Shown here: positions 37,301-49,300 of the stretch, piece by piece
Position numbering within the stretch: the stretch's first letter is position 1
How the letters are laid out: every line of letters starts with the position of its first letter
Source of the DNA: Callipepla californica brunnescens
Taxonomy: Eukaryota; Chordata; Aves; Galliformes; Odontophoridae
DNA: 64,000 nucleotides
NCBI GenBank assembly: GCA_023055505.1
Contig: JALIRH010000008.1
Coordinates: 3,162,001-3,226,000, forward strand
Direction: 5' to 3'
Made by a program: the position numbers and the translations under genes
The notes under the pieces: model-generated
The model's input: the letters and a program-made list of their open reading frames with translations, nothing else
Told to the model about the DNA's origin: nothing
The model's database searches: none

Positions 37301-40300
37301 TTGGAAGATCAAAGTTTCTCCTGACCACGTTCTCCTTCTTGGGGTATTCTAATCTGTAGTTTTACATTTGGCACCCAGCCTGGTGTCTTCAAATGCGAGG
37401 TGTGTACAGCTGAGTGAAGAGCTGGCTGAGAATATCAAAGAGCTGCAGTCGACGGAAGAGCAGCATACCAAGTCAAAGGCGGAGATTAAAAAGGTAACAT
37501 CACTTTGTTCCCGGAGAGTGGGAAAGGCACTTGTGGAGTCAGCAGTTTCCTCGTGCATGTCATGTGCCTCGCAGAGGCTTCAGTGCTCTGTTAGCAAAGC
37601 GTGGATGGGAGCCAAGGCCAGGGGTGATGTGGAAGCAGGGACATGAGAAGGGTAGGGAACAGATCTGGCCAAGGGAAGATGGAGAGGTTTCACAGGTTTC
37701 AGTGCGTGGCTGTGCAGCTTGCTTTGTGTAAGCTGGAGAGTCTCCAACTGATGCTGGAGGGGCAGCTGTGAAAGGAATTCAGGCCCAGAATACTGAGCTG
37801 AAGCCTCCTGCGGGCTCCAGGCTAGAAGAGGAGCAGGGAAGGAATGGGTGCTGCTGTAACACATCCATCTCACTTCAGCTATGGTTTCCAATTATGCTCT
37901 AGACCAAAACCTGGAGGTTTGGGCGCTCAATATTTCTGGTTAACGGTGTAGAATATTACAAAGAGATTGCACTGCGTTGTCATTCTGCACTGAATAAACA
38001 TCTGGTGTGCCTAGCAGAGTGGTGTATGCAGTTTGGCTCTGGTGTCTCAAAAGGAATTTAATGAAACAAGGTGAGGTGTGGAAAAAGGTAACCAGAAGGA
38101 TGGTGTGGTTTTTATATGAGGAACAGCTGAATGGAATAGGACTTACCAAACTGGAAAAGAGATAAATGAGATTGAATGTACTAAAAATAAAGTCATGCCT
38201 ATCATGTGGAACATAAATAGAGAATGATTATTCTCTCATAATACGGGGACTAGTGGTCATCAAATGGAGTTAGGAAAACAAAGAGGTGTATTTTTACCCT
38301 GTGCATAGCTAGCTTGTGGGCATTTGCCAAGGGCAGCTTTAGTTGCTACAAGCTACTATTGAATCAAAAGCATTTGGACAAATTCAAATAAGAAAGGTCA
38401 AGCTAAGGCTATTTAAAGATACCATCTCTGCCACAGCGAGGCAGCGTGGCAGGCTGCTCATCTGTGTTATGAAAGTGTTGCTGCACATAGCCAGGGGAAG
38501 GTACTGGGCCTTGTGTTGGCCACTGGGGGGGAATGGTGTTAGCTCAGGGGTCTGTGATCTCAGTGAGCGGGGGCTGCTCGTGCAGCTCGTGTCTTGTTCG
38601 TGGTGTGGAGAAGGAGTGGGTTGAGGTGGTTCTCAGTCAGGAAGGACACACGTGTGCGGAGGGGTTTTTGCATAGAGCTTTTTGCTTTCTGCTGCTTGGA
38701 TTTTATGTCACCCCTGTTTTGCTGAAACATCCTTCAAAAGCTTTTGGGTGCTGCTTGCCTATCTTCCTCCAGCTGAAGGAGCAGCTCTCTCGGGATGAAC
38801 AGATTCACAGAGGTGAGCTGGAAGGGATGAAAAAGGAGATCTCGAGGTTGACACAGGAGTTACAGCAGAGGGACATCACCATCGCGTCTGTAAGCAGCTC
38901 CTCATCAGACCTAGAACAGCGCCTTAGGACGGAGATTGAAAGAGCAGAGAAGAAAGCAGTGGAGCACAGGGTAAAAGCTGCCAAAGGCTTGTGTGCTGTC
39001 TCCTCGAGGAATCCGAGGGCTCGGAATACCACCCTGCTGTGTTTGTAATTCCCTTTTGTCTGCAGCCTTTCAACCAAGCCCGTGCGTGCCTTCTGGTGAC
39101 ACCTTCTAATTGGCAGTGGACCTGTCTTCCTGCTTTTCAAAGCTGTGACAGGCAGTGCTACTGAATTCTTCTGAGTGGCTGTGATGCTGCATGCACACGT
39201 CGTGTTCTTTATTTCTGAGCTTGCCTCTGTGTCTCCTCAGGTGATTCTAGTTCAGCTGGAAACCTTGAGGCTGGAAAACAGTCACCTCTTGGAGATGCTG
39301 GAAAAGGTGGAGTTGGGTGTGCTGGAAGGGAAGGAGAGGGGAGGGAAGGACCTAGTGCTGTGCTTCCCCAGCCTGGGGACAGACATGCAGTCTCAGTGCA
39401 GACACAGCAAGGCACTGAAAATTGATTTGCTTTGTTGAAAGCCGTGAAAATATTGCCAGTCAAAAATAGGATTGCAGAATGTTTTAAGGAATCACTTTGC
39501 TCTGGGTTTGTCCAAGGTATCTTGCAAAACCTACATTTGACGTTGGCTCTTCTCTGTTAGGGAAAAGATGCCACCCTGAGAGCACTCAGTGGAGATGATG
39601 TTGCTGAACTAAACAAATTAAAATCGGAGAACCAGCAGCTGAAGAAGGATCTAGCAGAGGCCAGAGCGAAACTGGAGCTCACAACCCAGGTCTGCCAGAG
39701 TCAGCCTGAGGGCACTGCTCAGCAGCTGCAAAGTGAAGAGCCTCAGCCCAGGGATATGCAGTACAGGTGAGCCTTGCATAACCCAAGGGTGCTGTTTCCT
39801 TACCATGAAGGAGAACAGAAGGAGTGGAGATCCGTGGGGTTTTAGTGACGTGCTTTACGAACAGCATCTTTCTCCAGTGCATATAATATAGGGGAGAACA
39901 AAAAGAACTGTTTTGGAATCTGCCTTTATGCTTGAAGTAGTGCAGTAGCTTTTAGTCCCAGCTGATTTGCATTCTGCAAAGCCAGCTAGTGTTTGACTGC
40001 CTCTGTTCTAGATAGAGAAGCAGTACGTGCTGCTGTTGGTGAAGGGATGAGGTTTGGCAGGGTTGGCTGTGCTCCTCTCCTTTCTGGGATGTGTACACAT
40101 GGTGGCTTTTGGTATCTGCAGTAGCAGGAGAGTGGGAGAAATCCCTGGTGACTGGATGTGCATCAGGGAGTCGTATGGAAGTGAGAGATAGCCCTGGCAG
40201 TGCAAACTGCCTATCAGTAAACTGGGTGTTAACTGTTATTTCTGTGCGAGTTCTTGCTGGAGTTCAGCTGTTAAGAGGCAAACTGTCAAGCAGTTAATTT

Positions 40301-43073
40301 TTCATACCTGCCTTGCAGGACAGCTCAGGAGTCACAGCATAAACAGGACGAACAAACAGAGGAAGTACATCGCAAGCCTGACCAGACTTCTCAGCATCGT
40401 CAGGGATGGAAGATGCAGCCTTTGCCTGCTGAAATGGGAGCTGTGATCCCTGAGGCTGCTGAGCTACCCACCCAGACCAGCAGGAAGAGCTGTGCAGAGT
40501 CATCTACCCTTGCTCCAGGTGTTCTGCAGGGAACAGATTCTTTGCTCCTTGTGTTGGATGACAGCAAAGATTTTCCAGATGAAGCATCCAAGCAGTCCAT
40601 CTCAAACCACGAGCAAGAACCTGCACCTCTGGTAAGCAGCTCATAGAAGCTCTCTGCCATTCCATAATGTGACTGAGTTCTCATGTGGCAAAAGGAGACA
40701 CGTCTTTGAATCTATGATCTGTCTGTGTGGTGTGTGATTCTGCAGGCATATGTCGAACCCAAAACAGGGAGGAGAAAACACTGCTGGATGGTCATGACTT
40801 GGACAGTGGGAGTCATGTCATAATTGGTCAGAGCTCTCTGGGGAAAGGTTTTGTTTGTTTCAATTACTAAGCACGTTCCAGAAGCTCACAGATCTCCCTG
40901 TAGATGTGCTGCACATCAGTGTGCACCACAACCTGTTTTGTTGCTTCAGAATTCTGCTTGAGCTTTTGGTTTGGGACTGAGTTTGACCCCTCTGAATGGG
41001 TCTGCAGTCCGCACTTTGCACCATTTCTGATAAGAGAGCATGGAATAAGTGCTTCATTGCACAAGCAGAGCTTGTTATTTTCCCAGTCAGTGATCTTTTG
41101 AATAGGAAGCAGTGTTTGTACCTTCTCCGTAACGCAGCTCAGCTGTTGAAGCATTTGCCCACCATACATGAAGCTCAATTGCTTCTTGCCTGAGGTATTT
41201 AAGACTGTATCTCTCGATGCCTGCTGTGATTGCTGGCCTGCAGACTGACTGGAGGGGCACGAGGTAGCAAAGGGGCCCTAGGACTGATTGTGTGTTGGAA
41301 TTTGTCAAAACAGGGCTGCAGTATGGGGAGGGCTGAAGCCTGAGTACCAGTCCTTGCTCCAGGTGTGTGGTCACAAGCAGTCTGTAGAGATTTCTTCCTC
41401 CCTGGTTGTGTACTATAAGCTCTGACAACAGCTGTTTTTAATTTGTGGGGAACCCAGAGTAGAGTCTCTTGAGGCTCATGCATGGGTGAGAGGAGGCTTG
41501 TCAAGTCTGCAGGTCTTATTGAGACCAAAAATAGGTCCTAATTGTTTCAAGGTTGAAATTGCTTGTGGATACGCCCAGAAAATAGATGTTGGGAACTTGG
41601 AGGGCTGTGAATTCTGAATGGAAGCTCTTCAGATAGCAGGAGAAGCACACTGAAGTGTGAACAGTTCCACTTCAGACCTTGAGGAGCCCTAGGGGTTGAT
41701 ATGTAGTAGAAGGGAATGTGCTGTGTTTTGCTCAGTATGGTCTGAGAGGGAGAAAGAAAGTTTTTAAGGAAGCACAAATGATAACTGGGACTCCATGCTC
41801 ATGGTCGGGCACCTGTGTCTTTGAATCAGTTCTTTAACCTCAGAAGAGGAGGCTTTGTGTGGGGCAGCAATGGGGCAGGGGAGGTTGGATTGCTGTTCTC
41901 AGCCTTTTTTCTGCTGCTCTTTGTTCCTGCTGGTTGATAGAAGGCCAGAAAGCTATGAGGCTCCAGGGCTGGGAAATAACCAGTCACTATGTCTTGCCAA
42001 GACACCGGGGCAAGTTTTCTGTAATGGAAATCAGCCCCGTTGTAATTCACCTGCCAGCCCCAGTGCAGGAAGCTTCTTTTCAACCCTTTATTTAAGCTGA
42101 GCTTACAGTGTTATTTTTGTAAGTTCAGAACTGGAGGGTAAGTGATATGAGCAGCACGAACAATCAGTGACTGTGAAGGAAAAGAGTCTGGAATGGTTCA
42201 TTGCTGGCTGAATGGAAGTGGTGTTTGCTGAGCTGCCACAGGAGTTTGGCTGTGCTTCCCTTTGGGGTTGCAGCAGAAAGCCATGAATGCAGAATAAAGG
42301 GAAGCAGAGAGATTTGTGGTGCTCACCCAGTCTGGCAGTCCCTTCTCTTCTCGGGAACCCCTGTTGTGAGGTGATGCTGCACACAGATTTTCTTTTATGA
42401 AGATGAGGAGCAAAATAGAGACTTTCAGTGAGTTAAGGCTGGTGCTGGCAGGGAGAAGGTGGCCTTTGAGGGTTTGTAGTGCCCTCTTCTAGAGTAGTGC
42501 TGTGACTGCACAAGCCCTTTTTGCTCCCTTAAGTGGAGGGCCTAGTAATTGAAGTCCAGTTTCTGAAGGTAAGCAGCCAGTTCCTAACGATGCTCTTGGG
42601 GTTGGGGTTCCCCCTACAAAAAGCAACAGATGGAAAGGCTGTTTCTGTTCCAGTTCATCTCCCAGCCCCTTAGTGTGGGAAGCAGCTGAGATAGAAGAGT
42701 TACCTGTGCTGAGGTACTGCTCACAGTTTTCACTGTGGTGTGGAGGATGCTGGGAGGGGCATTAGCAATGATACCAGTCTGAGTCCCATAGATGCAGCCC
42801 CGTAGAGGGGGTTGTTCGGTTAGTGAGGCATTTAGTTGGGTGACTTGCTGGTTGGCAGTGTTTCTGATCGAAACCTGAAATGACCAAGCACTTGATGTCC
42901 CTTTCTCTCTTCAGTGTCCCCTGCCTACGTCTTCAGTTGTCTCAGTAGCTGCCCGATACCTGGAAGAGGAAGAACTGAAATCCCAACACATCCTGGAGTG
43001 CCTGGATGCTCACATAGAGGAACTGAAAGAAGAGAGTGAAAAGACAGTGAGACACTTCGGACACCAGGAGTAA
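28241..43073 (+). CDS. CEP63: CEP63, centrosomal coiled-coil scaffold
   Basis: Centrosomal protein that works with CEP152 around the mother centriole to recruit PLK4-pathway factors for centriole duplication; human loss causes Seckel-type microcephaly. Exons: 28241-28284, 29732-29912, 30401-30496, 32644-32769, 33574-33687, 35713-35946, 36154-36299, 36609-36737, 37379-37493, 38773-38970, 39241-39306, 39561-39766, 40319-40631, 42915-43073. The CDS is 2127 nt, 708 residues (human about 703). The N-terminus [14 protein letters not shown] joins [20 protein letters not shown]. Heptad-rich coiled coil occupies nearly all of exons 2-12, with conserved [15 protein letters not shown] and [14 protein letters not shown]. 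Exon 13 is divergent and Ser/Gln-rich. The last exon carries the conserved C-terminal helix ([20 protein letters not shown] through SEKTVRHF) that in human lies in the CEP152-binding half. Exon 2 has a tandem CAGCAG acceptor, and the exon 11 donor (AAG|GTGGAG) is weak. Neighbours: divergent with ANAPC13, convergent with KY. Confidence 0.96.
29729..29734 (+). other. CEP63: NAGNAG tandem splice acceptor at CEP63 exon 2
   Basis: The acceptor reads TTCCAGCAG. Splicing after the first AG starts exon 2 at 29732 and gives Ser-Ser before VFLTS; splicing after the second starts at 29735 and gives a single Ser. Both keep the frame. Confidence 0.6.
38040..38400 (+). mobile_element. Ancient CR1-type LINE relic in a CEP63 intron
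   Basis: Resembles the 3' region of old amniote CR1 elements: an AAAAAGGTAACCAGAAGGAT-like start, TATATGAGGAACAGCTGAAT, CTGGAAAAGAGATAAATGAG, then a match near GGGACTAGTGGTCATCAAAT. It lacks the 8-bp tail of the young CR1 copies and is strongly diverged. Confidence 0.6.
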
Positions 43074-43465
43074 CGTTTCTTCAAAATGCACTCAGTTGGA
43101 GTGCTGCTTTCCTTGCGTGGTGTTTCAGACTGCAGCACAGGGAGGTATCTGTGGAGTAATTGCTGTTGGAGCTTGAGGAGCTGAGTCAGCAGGCTGCGTG
43201 CTGGGGGGAGGAGCTCCCCCAAACATGTCTGATCTGATGGAGGGCATTCCAGCACAGCAACTGTGCCCCCACCACGTGCTGGTCAGCTTCCAAGGGCTAG
43301 AAGGCAGCGGCAGAGATTCGTGTTTGTGCGCTCACCTGCAAAGACTTCATGCAGTTTTTAGGAGCGAAGCATTGGCTAAATTTAATGTGAAGTTTTTATA
43401 AGTGTTGTTTTGTTTTTTTTTATACACGTAAAAGCGTTGAAATAAAGCAAAATGGAAAAACCTTC
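43074..43465 (+). other. CEP63: CEP63 3' UTR
   Basis: Runs from the TAA at 43071-43073 to just past the AATAAA at 43441-43446. It contains a T-rich tract at about 43407-43421. There is no other signal on this strand before 43.44 kb. Confidence 0.8.
43441..43446 (+). terminator. CEP63: CEP63 poly(A) signal AATAAA
   Basis: Canonical hexamer 368 nt after the stop codon, followed by T/C-rich sequence. It is the only canonical signal in the expected range. Confidence 0.8.
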
Positions 43466-43469
43466 CTTT

Positions 43470-45430
43470 TCTTCTTCCTGTGAATTTACATAGCAAAGGT
43501 TTTGGCTCATCTTGCATTCTCATCAGGAGCTTTTGATGAACAGTTTAAAACGTTTCTCCATCCTTTCCCTCTAGTCATGTTCTTCAAGAGGTAAGAAATA
43601 GAATTCCTCTTCCTTTAGGCCACCCGCGTTTTCTCCAGTTCTTTTTCCCTTAGTGGAATTTCTTACTGTTTCCTGGTTCATCTTCTGCTCTTTGCTGTTT
43701 GTGTGGTATTTGGCTTCTTTATCTTGCTTGCCTGTCGCTTGGAGTACTGCAAGATAACTGGAAAATGAGTGGCTGTGTCCTGATTGTGGCCACAGCTCTT
43801 AGGAAAGAAAGAACAGTAGTTGGAACAATGAAATGGAATGGGAGGGGAATGCACAAGTGAGTGAGATCCATCTGCCCAGCAGAGGTGATCACAGCTGCTG
43901 TGGGCTGCTATCAGCCTGTTTCAATCTGGGCTATGCCTTGGATGCTGTCCAGTCAGCTTGAATTGCAGCACTGGGATACATCTGAGACCTGCTCCTTGAG
44001 CCCTTGCTCAGGAAAGTAAGCGAAGAGAACGTGTTCACTGTGGAGCTGCCTTTTTTCCAGGGCTGTGCTGCAACTCTTCCCATAGCTGAGCCTTTACAAC
44101 CTCTGTGTGGACAAAGCTAGGCATGGAAGTGTCCCTCCCCCTCACTTTCCAGTTCCTTTCCGTTGGGTTCAGCAGATGTGTTGGGCAAGGTGATGTCGAG
44201 CAGTTCTGCATTCCAGAATTGGAAAGGTGGAGGACTTCTGAATCAACACGTTCTTCTATTTTGCCTTTCTTTCGCAGTTCTTTGAACAAAGATGAAACCT
44301 TTGGGCTCTCTCGGTGCTGCTCTTGCAGTGAGTCATTTAACTGCCCGCGTGGTCGTGCGTTTTGCAAACAGCTTTGGCCTGGGATCCTGCTCAGAGCTGC
44401 CCGCGGGTTGGCGTTCCTGGAACATCTGCATCTCAGGTAAGAACTTGTTGGTCACGGGGAGTTTGGACAAAAACCGAGGTGAGCTGTAAAAGGTTGATCT
44501 AAAGAAGGCAGCTGGCTGCAGGGGAGCTGCTGGCTTAGGGCCTGGCAGCTGTTCCATTAATGAAGATGGAGAAGGAGGGTGTGTGTTTTTTTTTTTGCCT
44601 TTGAACTCGTGCTTGCAGTAGCACCAAAGAATCTCTTACACATCTGAGATGCTGAGCCAGATGTTTGCTTTGTGCTGGAAAGACAAAGGTGGCAGTTTGC
44701 TCGCCATAGCTCTGCAGCAGGGCAGTGTCTGCAGAGTTGCTGCATTCTCTGCCTGCCTCCAGTGTGCTGCAGCTGTGGCTGCAGAAGTGCTTTTTGGGCC
44801 ACACTTTGAGGTGTTAAATGTTTGTGCCTACATATGTGTGTGTCCCTGTGGGGTCCGAGCACTGCAGCACTTTGCAGGGGAGGAGAGAGTGCTCCCAAGG
44901 ATGTCTCCAAACAGAGGATAACGGTGTGTAAGGAGATGCCCTCTCTGTTCCCTTTGTACCCATGGATAGCACCCAGCACTCACTGAGGCAGAGCCAGCCC
45001 ACAGAAGGGCAGGGCTTAAAACTCACTTCCATACCTGAGAGTGGGCTGTGGCAAGCTGGGAGTCAGCTTCTGCTCCCAGGTAACAGCACTATGATGAGAG
45101 ATGATGACCTCAAGTTCTACCAGGGGATGTTCAGGTTGGATATTAGAAAGAATTTCTTCTCAGAAAGAGCAGTGCACAGCTGCTCAGGGAGGTGGGGCAG
45201 TCACCGTCCCTCGAGGTGTTCCAGAGCTGTGGGGATGTGGCACTGAGGGACCTGGGGATCTCAGCAGTGTCACGTATGGAGCCTCCTTGTCTCCAAGTAC
45301 AAACAACTCTCACCTGGTTGGTGGGGATGAGGGAAGCTCTGGAATAACCCCCATATTTGTACTGAAAACAGCACCTTTGTGAGGAGGAGTTCATATTGTT
45401 TGGTCAATGAAGCAGAATGCAAAACCAGAA
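43470..45430. other. Non-coding interval between the convergent 3' ends of CEP63 and KY
   Basis: No exon, RNA gene or promoter recognised. It holds the CR1 fragment at 45100-45275 and short T runs. ORFs here (for example 44.1-44.4 and 44.6-45.0 kb) show no similarity or splice context and are regarded as chance. Confidence 0.6.
45100..45275 (+). mobile_element. Internal CR1 LINE fragment
   Basis: Carries CR1 wording just upstream of the usual tail: TTCAGGTTGGATATTAGAAA, AGAGCAGTGCACAGCTGCTC and GGATGTGGCACTGAGGGACC. It then diverges before the ATTCTGTGAT end, so it is truncated at both ends, which is unusual for CR1. Confidence 0.8.
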
Positions 45431-45434
45431 CAGA

Positions 45435-45440
45435 TTTATT
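45435..45440 (-). terminator. KY: Possible distal KY poly(A) signal
   Basis: Minus-strand AATAAA about 860 nt after the KY stop codon. Confidence 0.4.
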
Positions 45441-45677
45441 TCAAATCCAAGAGCAAACACAACATCCTTCAGGTCCTGCTAACATCGGAGGTGGCTGAAA
45501 ATGTTGATCTTACGGCGTGTGCTGGTGGTGAGCTCCAGTATCACTGTGGTTCTCCAGGAGGAGGGTATGGGATGTGCTGTATGCAGTGATACCATTGCTC
45601 GGCCCCACACAGCTCCGTGAGCTCAGCAGTCCCAGCTCTGCATGGACAGGTTGGGGGAAGGAGCGACTATCAAGGGC

Positions 45678-45683
45678 TTTATT
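45678..45683 (-). terminator. KY: Possible proximal KY poly(A) signal
   Basis: Minus-strand AATAAA about 620 nt after the KY stop codon (46304-46306). It is the first canonical signal downstream on that strand, so the KY 3' UTR probably ends near 45.66 kb. Confidence 0.5.
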
Positions 45684-46303
45684 CTCCATGCTGCTATGTT
45701 TTTAATTGTTGCAAACGCCTCTATGCTTGAGATACGATTACAGTGCTAATGTTACAGGAAAAGTGCTTACAATTCGAGTACTCTAATATAAAAAGGTAAA
45801 AATCGTTTTAAGATTCAGTGTAAGAAGTCATTTCGCAGTATCACTTAGATGTGTAAGACAATGAAGTGCACAAGAAAACGTCACTTTCTATCTCCTTCCC
45901 AACACTTCTCTCTCCTGGGATGTCTAAAGAAACCTGGTTTAAATAACCTGAAACTCCCCGTGTCCTTTAGTGCTGCTCAAAACCAGAGGGTTCTTCTTGA
46001 AGTAGTCGTAATAAGACTTCTCTTATGGTCCGTAGTTTGGAAAGCAGCCATCACGGCCGTTGGTTTCTCCAAAGCGTTGCCTGGGCAGTGCTGCTGAAAC
46101 GTGGGTTTGGGGTTGATCCCTTTGTGACGGGATTTTTTTGCCTCTGAACTCCTCTGAGCCCTCGCTCTTGCAGGAGGACGCAAGCGTTGCTCTGCGTTGG
46201 CTGAAGAAACAGCCACGCTCGAGGGAACAAACAATCTCCTAAAGCGGTATTGGTTTCGGGCACGTTGGGTGGTGCAGGAGAGTTGGGGAACGAGGAAGAG
46301 GCC

Positions 46304-49300
46304 TTACTGCGTCTCGACGTCGTACTTGAGGATGTGTGAGTAGTAGCCGTGGTTGGCGTTCTCATGCACCATGACAAACAGCTCCGTGCACCCCGCCGTG
46401 TTGCACGTTCCCTCCCAGAAGCCGTCTCTGCTCAGGGTCAGCGTGTAGGTGTCCCCCGCCTGCACCAGCACCTTCGATATCCCCTGCATTTTGAGCTTGA
46501 ACTGCACGTTGCGGTTGGCCGGCAGCAGCCTGGAGAGCGGCTCCAGCAGTTCGTAGCCATCAGCCCACTTGCTGTACCTCAGCGGGAAGGCGGGCCACTT
46601 CACCTCGGTGTTCAGGCAGGTGATGAGGTAGTTGAAGATGAAGCTGTAACTGCCGGGGTCTGACTTCTTCTTGGTGAAGAACTTCAGAACGAAGCTCCCC
46701 GCGTGGGGCAGGTGGACCTTGAATTCAACTTGGTTGCCTCGGTGGATTTGCATGATGTGCTGCCTGCCCGACTCCTCGCTCAGGCCGCTGCCGTCGGCGT
46801 GCAGCGAGGCCAGGATGCTGATGTCCTTCCCCAGGGTGAAGGTGAGGGAGCAGCGGCCGTCGTTGGTGTGGATGATGGGGTCGGGGTGCGAGGGCCGCAG
46901 GAAGCCCTGCCGCTCCGTGAACCAGCTCGGCCCCACGGGCTGGTGCAGGTCCTTTGGGAAGCGCCTGCTCTTGTCCACGGACTTGCACTCCACGATGTAC
47001 TCCAGCACGCAGGTGTAGACATCTTCTGTGGATTTGGAGGGCCTGGCGAAGATCTGCAGCTCCTGGCGTCCCGTCTTCTGAGGGTAGAGCTCCAGCTTCA
47101 TCCCCTGCTTTCTCAAGGTCAGCAAGCCATGCTCTTCTGTTCCCGCCAGCTTAAAGGTGAATAATGTGGAAGGGCGGCACTCCACTGATACGGTGGCTGT
47201 TCCATTTTCTATGAAAGAAAAGAAACAGCATTGGAATTTCAGTGTATTTTTTTTGTACGTTACACCCTGCTCTGAAAAATGAACCTGTTCCAACCGACTG
47301 CCACTGCCCTAATGGTAAACGGCAGAGCTGCAGCTGTCTGTGGAAATCAGTGCCCCTCGGAAAGAACGAGGTCCATGCGGCCTTGGCTTGCAAACGTGCA
47401 TCGATCCTGTAGAACATAAACTGAAATGGAGCTGAGGTCCTGTAGAAGATAAACTGAAAGCATCCCTGTGGAATATGAAAGCCTGTGTGCAGCGCAAGTG
47501 CCAGCAGCCTGTGTGCTCAAGGCAGGCTCGCTTTGGTGGGCTCAGGCTGATGTCAACCCAGCAGCTGCCCCAAGGAGCTTCAGAGAAAGGCACGCAGACA
47601 TGAGATCCACTGCCCTACGAATGTGTTCCCAACCTGCTGATGGGCACCACGAAGTCCTACGGCGGCGTTGCCCTTCAGTTGTAACTCCATGTTGTTTGCA
47701 TCCATGGAGAACAGCTATCTACCTCAGATCCTTTAAGGAGTCGGGGAGGATGACCCCAGATTTGGGCCCTGTAGGGTTCCCTCCATGTCAGAGCTGCTGG
47801 ATGCGCTCAGTGTGCTGAGCACGGCACAGAGAAGCACCTGGCTACGCGTTGTTCCATAAACCAAACTTTTGGACCTCAGCAAAAGGCTTTAACCTCATTG
47901 CCAGGTCGTGTTTGCTAGTAGATGGACAGCAGAGCTTCTGATCTCATGGCAGGGGGTTACCTGTCTGGATGAGGGCCGTCTGCGGGTGCGCAGTCAGCAG
48001 CCCCAGCTTGTAGAAGTCGCTGTTGTGCTGCAGGTTGTTCTCAAACTGCTTCAGCGTCAGCGTCGGTTTGAGGAGCTGCCAGTTGCTGTTATCTGGGAAG
48101 TGATTGTTCACGAAGAGAGCCGGGTGAGTCAGAAAGTAAAATTCGTTGTATCTGGAAGGAGGAGGAAGAGATTAAAGGAAAATGAGTAATGATAAGCCGT
48201 TAATTCTTCCGCTGCGCGGCGTTGGTGGTTTTGTGGGGGGAAGTTGGAGCGTTTTGGGCTGCTGAGGGCTGTGGGTTTGAAGCTCTCCAAGGAGAGAAGG
48301 AACCTCCAGTCTCCAAGGCAAACTGCTGGACAATGGCATCTCCAAGGCAAAATGCTACTTGATAAAAGCAGGGTGTTTGGCTGTCCGTGTGATCACAGAA
48401 CTGTAGGGGTTGGAAGGGACCTCCAGAGGTCATTGAGGACAACCCCCTGCCAAAGCAGCTCCCAGCACAGGTTGCACAGGTAGGCATCCAGGAGGGACTT
48501 GAACATCTCCGGAGAAGAAGATCCACCACCTCTCTGTGCAGCTCCAGTGCTTTCTCACCGCACTGTGATGAGGCCCTGCTTGGCGTTGCGAAGTGAGGCA
48601 CTGGCTGGGGCAGCCTGAAGCCAGGAATCCAGCACCTCATCGCATCGCTTAAATGGGAGATGCAAACGGCTTCAGCTCTTGCAATGCAACTTGAAACTTG
48701 TCACTCATGTCACTTACCATTCGCTCACCTTGGTGTGTGCTGAGACGGAGTATTTCCTTACCTGAAGGTGAACTTGGTTGAGGCATCATCAACAATGCCG
48801 CTTCCCCAGGTGCTGTCGAGGAGGTGCCACCGCCCATCGAGATAGACGGCGTTCCAGGCGTGGTCGGAGTTCCCCTCGAAGCTCTGCCCGATCTTGTAGC
48901 CATAGCCCTTGGAGTACCCCGACAGCTTCATGCACTGGATCCCCGCAACGCTGCAAGAGAACAAGGATTTCTGCTTTTCTCTGCACAGGCACTGGGGAAC
49001 GTCCCACAGGAGGAGGGGGCCCTTCTGTTCCCATCTGGGCAGGTTGCCCCTCTGCCTGCTGCACCGTGGCTGGAGGAGGAGGGCTAAGACAAAGAGCGCC
49101 GAGCTGCTCTCTGTCTTGGTCTGCAGTGGAATCCCTTTGATGCTCTCCACAATTAGCCTATGTAATTATTAATTAAAAGTGTGTTTGCTCGTGCTTGTGC
49201 TCTCTCTGGAGCAGGAGGCCCAGTGCTTGGCAGCAGCCACGGCCTCAGACCTCACAGGGCTGTAGGGTCCGATGGTGTTTCCTTACGGAGCAGCCTTGAG

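Noticed and set aside
46349..47164. Plus-strand ORFs of 104-153 codons opposite the KY last exon
   Set aside because: Antisense shadow of the 301-codon KY terminal exon, which is clearly conserved.
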